DNA of 46,320 bases from an uncultured Candidatus Saccharibacteria bacterium (lineage in GTDB: Bacteria > Patescibacteriota > Saccharimonadia > Saccharimonadales > Saccharimonadaceae): assembly GCA_946409745.1 (NCBI GenBank), contig CAMJXP010000002.1:1-46320 (forward strand), read 5' to 3'. The notes under the pieces were generated by a model that made no database searches, was not told where the DNA came from, and worked only from the letters and a program-made list of their open reading frames with translations. A program made the position numbers and the translations under genes. Position 1 is the stretch's first letter. Each line of letters opens with the position of its first letter. This document shows positions 42,053-46,320 of this stretch, in pieces.

Positions 42053-42080
42053 ATTTTAGCATAGCCAATTTGTATGTCAA
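42053..42080 (-). promoter_or_regulatory. Promoter of the 130-nt small RNA
   Basis: A perfect TTGACA (42080-42075), a 16-nt spacer, and TAAAAT (42058-42053) with an extended TATGC. Confidence 0.7.
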
Positions 42081-42205
42081 TATTGATTTTTGACTTTTTT
42101 GATGTTTTTTATTAGATAAAGTTTTCCACAAGCAAACAGGGGTACAAACTCAAAAACCGAACACTTTTCGCTTGACAATTTTTAACTTTATTTTACAAGA
42201 TATTT

Positions 42206-42763
42206 TTACAAATTGATGCGTTTGGCTTCAAAAAGCACAGTTGGTACAGCCGGAGGTGGCGTAAAATCAGTTGGTTTTAACGGCAAACGGATCTTAGTGT
42301 TGTAATCCTGGATCAATTTCAGCCCGAGTTGCGAGGTATAATGCCGCTCTGTGTTAATCAGTTTCAGCGCCATCTGCTTCTGCAGAATCAAGTAAAAGGA
42401 TTCCGGTGGGTTCTCTGCCTCAATTAATTTATGAATAATCGCCGAACTTAGGTGAAACGGTGGATTTGAGAATACTTTGTACGGTCCTTCCGGAAGCTCC
42501 ACATTCATAAAATCGTCTTCAATAATCTCGACGTTCTTAATCCCCCGTTTATTCAGATTTGCCCGAAGTTTCACCGCCGTCGCATGATCCGGCTCTACTG
42601 CTATCACCTTCATCACCCTATTCGCTAAAGCGCTCGTAATCACCCCTGAGCCTGCGCCAATCTCCAGCACGGTATCCCGTTTCTTAAGATTCGAATGACC
42701 AATGAGGATTAATGCCAGCTTTGGCGACCTTAAAAAGTGTTGTGATAAATTCGGGTCTCTCAT
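42206..42763 (-). CDS. Short Erm/RsmA-family rRNA adenine methyltransferase
   Basis: 185 residues, far shorter than RsmA (about 260) or Erm (about 245). SQHFLRSPKLA at the start resembles the Erm SQNFL. The SAM site is LEIGAGSGVITSAL with IAVEPD, and the catalytic motif is SNPPFHLSSAII (NPPF instead of NIPY). The fold ends after FTPPPAVPTVLFEA; the C-terminal helical domain is absent. NPPF and SQHFL favour an Erm-like 23S rRNA or other nucleic acid methyltransferase over 16S A1518/A1519. A canonical RsmA is 1.4 kb away, so this is not its replacement. It is the last gene of the DsbA operon; ATG comes one base after the TAA. Confidence 0.75.
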   Translation of the reverse strand: MRDPNLSQHFLRSPKLALILIGHSNLKKRDTVLEIGAGSGVITSALANRVMKVIAVEPDHATAVKLRANLNKRGIKNVEIIEDDFMNVELPEGPYKVFSNPPFHLSSAIIHKLIEAENPPESFYLILQKQMALKLINTERHYTSQLGLKLIQDYNTKIRLPLKPTDFTPPPAVPTVLFEAKRINL

Positions 42764-42764
42764 T

Positions 42765-43454
42765 TTACGATTTCAGGCCGGCGTCGAAGAATAGTTTCAC
42801 GTATTCCCAACCCCAGTTTAAATCAAATCCACTTGGCGTGTAATTATTGAACTTGAAATGTGGCATCCCATCCACCAACTTCACCATCTTTTGCGCATTC
42901 TTCACAATATCGGCTAACGGCTCTTCATTTTCGACGCAAGTTTCAAAGGTTTCACCTAAGCCCACTTCTTTACCAGCCTTAATATAATACTCTTTTTCAA
43001 TCTTATTAAATTCATTATAGGCAGCTTTACCGGAATCTTTGAACCAACCGTTCCAAACCTTTACAATCAGATTATTATAATAGTCCCAGAATTTACCTTC
43101 GTTCTTTGCACAGTAAATCGCCTCAGCCGAATAGCGTGACTGAATCGACTGGCTCTGGCCATATTCATACATAAAGTCCGATAAACGCACCTCAACTAAG
43201 ATGTCGTTTTTCTCGATATATTCTTTGAATTCATCTTCATGTTCGATAATGGCATTTTCAAATGCTAAACAATACGGACAAGCGATATCTGAATAGATAA
43301 TGTAATAGTTTTTAGCATCCATATTACCAACCGTCATGTCTTTGTCCCAGACAATCTCTGAATTTGGCGTTTTATGCGTCATACTCGTCACGATCGCTGC
43401 AATCAAAATACCAAGCACGGCTACCACACCAATAATTCTAAATACTTTCCCCAC
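42765..43454 (-). CDS. Membrane-anchored DsbA-like thiol oxidoreductase
   Basis: 229 residues starting at GTG 43454 with SD AAGGAGGAGC. An N-terminal membrane anchor (IIGVVAVLGILIAAIV) precedes a thioredoxin-fold domain. Its active site CPYC is at residues 59-62 (SDIACPYCLAF), with a helical insertion and a MPHF cis-proline region. It should oxidise or isomerise disulfides outside the membrane, supporting cysteine-bearing secreted proteins. It overlaps the GCPTCG membrane protein gene by 17 nt, which suggests a redox pair. Confidence 0.87.
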   Translation of the reverse strand: MGKVFRIIGVVAVLGILIAAIVTSMTHKTPNSEIVWDKDMTVGNMDAKNYYIIYSDIACPYCLAFENAIIEHEDEFKEYIEKNDILVEVRLSDFMYEYGQSQSIQSRYSAEAIYCAKNEGKFWDYYNNLIVKVWNGWFKDSGKAAYNEFNKIEKEYYIKAGKEVGLGETFETCVENEEPLADIVKNAQKMVKLVDGMPHFKFNNYTPSGFDLNWGWEYVKLFFDAGLKS

Positions 43455-44064
43455 GCTCCTCCTTCTTCCTCTTCATGTATTTTTCATTCACTATTATAAC
43501 ATACGTTTCTTCGCCAAGTCTCTTGAGTGAAAGAACTGCAATTATAATTGCAAGCGCCGTCACAATCCCCGAGATTACCCCTACCATCGCGAGGCCACCA
43601 GTTGAAAATAGCGCACCAAGTAGTGGCGTGAGCAATGTTGTCCCGCAAGTCGGACATCCCGCGCCGAGTGCGATTAATCCGGTAATAATCCCCGCCTTCT
43701 CGACATTCGCCGAATTCGAACTCTCTTTACCATTTTTGATACGTTTCTTGTGCCAGAGTAAGACAATAAGGCCAATCAAAATCCCCTGGAGTAGTGCCAA
43801 GAAAAATACCGGCAGCCAATCGAGGAAAATCATATTAATCCCAAATACTCCGATTAAAGCATCGAGAATAATCTTCATACTCCCACTAAAGCCCACCATC
43901 CCCATTAGTTCGAATTTCGAAAAACCACCAGCTAGTAAATTCATTAAAGTTCCAAAGAACAAAAAAGCAATAATAAATCCGACCCAAAATCTCTTTTCCT
44001 TCGTCGCCAGCAAAATACCTTTGCCCGCGAGGACGAACTCATCTAGCCACTTCCTCCAATTCAT
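43438..44064 (-). CDS. Polytopic membrane protein with GCPTCG motif, likely redox partner of DsbA-like protein
   Basis: 208 residues with about five or six hydrophobic spans. A conserved-looking GAGCPTCGTTLLTPLLGAL lies at the start of a span near residues 140-160; the two cysteines (CxxC) could exchange electrons within the membrane. Size and motif differ from DsbB, VKOR and CcdA as I know them. Its role as recycling partner is inferred from coupling to the DsbA-like gene. TGCTAAAAT lies 6 nt before ATG 44064, so it is the first, leaderless gene of this three-gene unit. Confidence 0.7.
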   Translation of the reverse strand: MNWRKWLDEFVLAGKGILLATKEKRFWVGFIIAFLFFGTLMNLLAGGFSKFELMGMVGFSGSMKIILDALIGVFGINMIFLDWLPVFFLALLQGILIGLIVLLWHKKRIKNGKESSNSANVEKAGIITGLIALGAGCPTCGTTLLTPLLGALFSTGGLAMVGVISGIVTALAIIIAVLSLKRLGEETYVIIVNEKYMKRKKEERGESI

Positions 44065-44070
44065 GGAACT

Positions 44071-44079
44071 ATTTTAGCA
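44071..44079 (-). promoter_or_regulatory. Leaderless extended -10 of the DsbA-like operon
   Basis: TGCTAAAAT ends 6 nt before ATG 44064; no SD is visible. Confidence 0.55.
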
Positions 44080-44092
44080 CAAGTAAAAAGAT

Positions 44093-45364
44093 TTAGTTAA
44101 ACTTTTTGATTTCGTAAGTACCGGATTTGGCTTCGTTTTCACCAACCACAATACCATTTTCAGCTAGTTTTGCAGCGTAAGTCAGTTTATCGCCTAATCT
44201 TTTATCGGTCGCCACAATCGTCACTTTTTCACCTTGATCACGACGATCCTTCGCCACCCTCATAGCAAACTCAATCTCATTTTCTGTAATCGGAATCACT
44301 GCCGTATCAATTGGCTTACTTTCTTGACTTTTCACCAAATTATTTTCATTTAGAACATAAAATAGGCGCGTAAGTCCAATCGAACCCCCGACACCTGGTA
44401 GTTCTTGCTCGGTAAAGAAACCGGCCAAATTCTCATAGCGGCCACCGCCACAAACTGAACCAACCTGCTTGTATTCCGGCAAAACAAATTCAAACACGGT
44501 ACCCGTGTAATAATCGAGTCCACGCACAATCAACATGTCGGCTTCGATATCCGTACCACGGCCATCCATTTCGAGCGCAAGCATCACTTTCTCGAGTTCC
44601 GCGATACCTTTCTTGTAAGTATCGTTAAGATCGCCAAACTCACGAAGTGCCTGCGTCACACTAGCCCTACCACCATGAATGCCGATAAATTTGACTAACT
44701 GATTAATCTTTGCATTTTCAATCCCAAGTTCCGCAAATGCCTCACGCGTCGCTTCCGGTGACACTTTCTCGGCGTGATCGATTACGCCAAAAATTTTTCC
44801 CGAAAGTTCAGATAAACCCATCGCCTCGACGAAACCAGACAAGATTTTGCGGTTATTGATTCTCGCGAGCACTGGCGTACCGAGCTCAAAGCCTTTAAAC
44901 GCATCAAGCAAAGTTGCAATCACGTCGGCATCATAATAAATCGGCAAGTTGCCTCTACCAATCACATCCACATCGCACTGATAGAATTCGCGGAAGCGTC
45001 CCTTTTGTGCTCTCTCGCCACGGAAGTTACGTCCGATTTGCGTTACCTTAAATGGAAAAGTCAACTCATTTTCGTGTTCAACCACATAGCGCGCTAGTGG
45101 CACAGTGTGGTCAAAGCGAAGTGCCTGGTCGGCATCATCCTCAGACTCAGCCGTCTTAATCACTTTGTAAATCTGTTTTTCAGTATCACCACCCGCCTTG
45201 GCTAAAAGGATTTCGTTGCGGTCAATAATCGGAGTTTCGATGCTAAGAAAGCCATGGTTATGATAAACTTCACTGATTACGTTTTTGTATCGATCAAAAA
45301 TTGCTTGTGTTTCTGGTAGCAACTCTTGCATGCCAGAGATTGGTGAAGTATTCATCTTTTTCAT
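44093..45364 (-). CDS. hisS: Histidyl-tRNA synthetase
   Basis: 423 residues. It starts MKKMNTSPISGMQELLP. Class II motif 2 appears as GRNFRGERAQKGRFREFYQCDVDVIG, split by the usual loop. The HisA motif is LDYYTGTVFEF, motif 3 contains GVGGSIGLTRL, and the C-terminal anticodon domain ends TYEIKKFN. TAGTGTTATAAT is 6 nt before ATG 45364, so it is probably leaderless. Confidence 0.97.
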   Translation of the reverse strand: MKKMNTSPISGMQELLPETQAIFDRYKNVISEVYHNHGFLSIETPIIDRNEILLAKAGGDTEKQIYKVIKTAESEDDADQALRFDHTVPLARYVVEHENELTFPFKVTQIGRNFRGERAQKGRFREFYQCDVDVIGRGNLPIYYDADVIATLLDAFKGFELGTPVLARINNRKILSGFVEAMGLSELSGKIFGVIDHAEKVSPEATREAFAELGIENAKINQLVKFIGIHGGRASVTQALREFGDLNDTYKKGIAELEKVMLALEMDGRGTDIEADMLIVRGLDYYTGTVFEFVLPEYKQVGSVCGGGRYENLAGFFTEQELPGVGGSIGLTRLFYVLNENNLVKSQESKPIDTAVIPITENEIEFAMRVAKDRRDQGEKVTIVATDKRLGDKLTYAAKLAENGIVVGENEAKSGTYEIKKFN

Positions 45365-45401
45365 AGATTAATTATAACACTAAAAATGGTATAATATAAG
45401 C
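45365..45401. promoter_or_regulatory. Divergent leaderless promoter, hisS / membrane protein
   Basis: 37 bp between two ATGs. Minus-strand TATAAT at 45376-45371 and plus-strand TATAAT at 45390-45395 are each 6 nt from their ATG and 13 bp apart. The geometry is identical to 24230-24266, and 12 bp (ATTATAACACTA) are the same. Confidence 0.75.
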
Positions 45402-45959
45402 ATGAGCGAAGACGAGCAAGAAGTCATAGCAGAAGAAGTAGCCGAAGAGACTCCAGAAGTCGAAAACGCCGTTCTCGAAGAAGACCCGGACGAAGAAATC
45501 AAAATCTCCGTGCCAATTGCTTCAATCTGTCTTTCAGTATTACCTTTTGTTTTGTACACGATTTGCCTCAACACTTCCGGTGGCAGTCTTAAACAAGAAG
45601 GCGGTGCTGCGCAGTGGTGGATTCTAGCGGCTTATTACATCACAACCATCGGCTTTATTCTGGGTGTACTTTCATTATCCTTTGCTTTTGCTGCTCTTCG
45701 CACTCGCTACAAAGGTATGGCGATTATTAGCCTGCTCATTAAAGCCACCTATATTATTATCCTAGGCCTCACGCCATTCCTTGGTCCAGAGATTTTCTAT
45801 GAATTCCTATTTAATTATCATTTGCTAATCATCGCCGGCATCGGCATTGCCCTTAGCGTCATGCTCTACGGCATCGTCGGTATTCACGAACTCAACAAAC
45901 TCGAAAAAGAAGAAGCGCTCGCCCGAGCCGACACCGACATCGAACTGGCCGACGAATAA
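45402..45959 (+). CDS. Four-helix membrane protein with acidic N-terminus, unknown function
   Basis: 185 residues. The first 38 are very acidic (Glu/Asp-rich) and cytosolic. Four hydrophobic spans follow at about residues 40-58, 70-98, 106-127 and 134-155, then a charged tail (IHELNKLEKEEALARADTD). The pattern with VLSLSFAFAALRTRYKGMAI resembles DUF4190-type small membrane proteins, but I cannot assign a function. It is probably leaderless and divergent from hisS. Confidence 0.8.
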   Translation: MSEDEQEVIAEEVAEETPEVENAVLEEDPDEEIKISVPIASICLSVLPFVLYTICLNTSGGSLKQEGGAAQWWILAAYYITTIGFILGVLSLSFAFAALRTRYKGMAIISLLIKATYIIILGLTPFLGPEIFYEFLFNYHLLIIAGIGIALSVMLYGIVGIHELNKLEKEEALARADTDIELADE

Positions 45960-45967
45960 TTCTTCAA

Positions 45968-45998
45968 CAGAAAAGCCCCCGAGAGTGGGGGTTTTCTG
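45968..45998. terminator. Terminator after the membrane protein gene
   Basis: CAGAAAA/TTTTCTG plus CCCCC/GGGGG arms form a stem with one bulged G and a 6-nt loop. The symmetric A and T tracts let it serve the plus-strand gene and perhaps the minus-strand tRNAs. Confidence 0.8.
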
Positions 45999-46034
45999 TA
46001 TAAACCTAATAGAAAGGAAGACCATATGAACATA

Positions 46035-46111
46035 TGGTGGGCGATACAGGAGTCGAACCTGTGACCTCGTCTACGTCAAAGACGCGCTCTAGCCAACTGA
46101 GCTAACCGCCC
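46035..46111 (-). tRNA. tRNA-Val (anticodon GAC)
   Basis: A full cloverleaf: 7-bp acceptor stem (GGGCGGT/ATCGCCC with one G-T pair), D arm GCTC/GAGC, anticodon arm CGTCT-TTGACGT-AGACG and TTCGACT loop. The CCA end is encoded. The CCA lies in a perfect 8-bp inverted repeat (46021-46038). Confidence 0.96.
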
Positions 46112-46133
46112 ATAATAAAATTTCTTTGAAATT

Positions 46134-46210
46134 TGGTGAGTCGGGAGGGGCTCGAACCCTCGACACCGGGCTTAAAAGGCCCGTGCTCTAACCTGCTGAG
46201 CTACCGACCC
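46134..46210 (-). tRNA. tRNA-Lys (anticodon TTT)
   Basis: Acceptor GGGTCGG/CCGACTC (one G-T pair), D arm GCTC/GAGC, anticodon arm CGGGC-CTTTTAA-GCCCG, T arm GAGGG-TTCGAGC-CCCTC, encoded CCA. Confidence 0.96.
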
Positions 46211-46223
46211 AAGTTGTTAATTG

Positions 46224-46234
46224 TGGTGGCGCCG
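46224..46234 (-). repeat. 11-bp copy of the tRNA-Phe 3' end
   Basis: CGGCGCCACCA, the last acceptor strand plus CCA of tRNA-Phe (46276-46266), recurs at 46234-46224, downstream of that tRNA. It may be a duplication scar or an att-like remnant. Confidence 0.45.
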
Positions 46235-46265
46235 TTGGCGAAGCCCGGCCCACGCGTTCATTAGC

Positions 46266-46320
46266 TGGTGGCGCCGACTGGACTTGAACCAGTGACACAA
46301 GGCTCTTCAGGCCTCTGCTC
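46266..46320 (-). tRNA. tRNA-Phe (anticodon GAA), 5' part outside window
   Basis: The anticodon arm has loop CTGAAGA, giving GAA. T arm ACTGG-TTCAAGT-CCAGT, 3' acceptor CGGCGCC, discriminator A and encoded CCA. The 5' acceptor and part of the D arm lie beyond the right edge. Confidence 0.92.

Noticed and set aside
41957-42130. Possible replication origin: AT-rich stretch with TTTTCCACA (42122-42130) and GTGGAAAAC (41957-41965)
   Set aside because: Only two loose DnaA-box-like words, no box cluster, and no dnaA, dnaN or rpmH nearby. The stretch is better explained by the small RNA and its promoter.
1-46320. Recoded UGA (glycine) as in Gracilibacteria
   Set aside because: Wzy, dus and the C1 protease all end at UGA in overlapping ATGA junctions, and RF2 is present.

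Overview
The window looks like a chromosomal segment of a Candidate Phyla Radiation bacterium, most likely Saccharibacteria (TM7). This is inferred from gene content and style, not from a database match. Base composition is moderate. MurD has a GVTATKGKGTT P-loop, genes are tightly packed, and many secreted proteins carry Ig-like, dockerin or muralytic domains. TGA is used as a real stop (for example the ATGA overlaps at 6112, 27747 and 30817) and a complete RF2 gene is present, so the genetic code is standard. This argues against Gracilibacteria and Absconditabacteria.

Layout: (1) 1-10.3 kb, minus strand: an LCP-family attachment enzyme that runs off the left edge, then an eight-gene overlapping operon for a surface glycopolymer. 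The operon holds an initiating sugar-phosphate transferase, a GT4-Stealth fusion, a Wzy-like polymerase, GT2, a hexapeptide acyltransferase, LicD, a Wzx-like flippase and TagD. Three of these proteins (Stealth, LicD, TagD) belong to phosphodiester or CDP-alcohol chemistry, so the product is probably a phosphorylated, teichoic-acid-like polymer. (2) 10.35-12.4 kb: a 680-aa surface beta-helix protein with a TPDTG sorting-like tail. (3) 12.5-19.2 kb: a 14-gene ribosomal protein operon (L3 to S8) that lacks S10, L29, and L6 onward. (4) 19.2-24.2 kb: prfB followed by two tandem modules, each a bifunctional secreted peptidoglycan hydrolase plus a single-pass membrane protein. (5) 24.2-29 kb, plus strand: three unknown genes, dus and murD, with one small minus-strand gene. 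(6) 28.95-34.3 kb, minus: a three-gene secreted operon made of a dockerin-bearing papain-like protease, a dockerin/Ig protein and a membrane-anchored Ig/cadherin-like protein. (7) 34.3-45.4 kb, minus: M16 peptidase, SecA, HPF, SerRS, RsmA, a YabE-like G5/3D protein, an Erm-like methyltransferase, a DsbA-like oxidoreductase with a GCPTCG membrane protein, and HisRS. (8) 45.4 kb to the end: a plus-strand membrane protein and minus-strand tRNA-Val, tRNA-Lys and partial tRNA-Phe.

Four signals go beyond ordinary gene calling. First, at least ten genes that begin transcription units have an extended -10 element (TGnTATAAT type) only 6-7 nt before the ATG, so their mRNAs should be leaderless. Second, two divergent promoters (prfB and hisS with their partners) share exactly the same 37-bp architecture. 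Third, the LCP gene and the glycopolymer operon share a leader hairpin that buries the ribosome-binding site and AUG. Fourth, there are two intergenic small-RNA candidates, each with a promoter and a terminator. The envelope genes fit together as a program for building, attaching, cutting and decorating a surface, as expected for an epibiont lifestyle.
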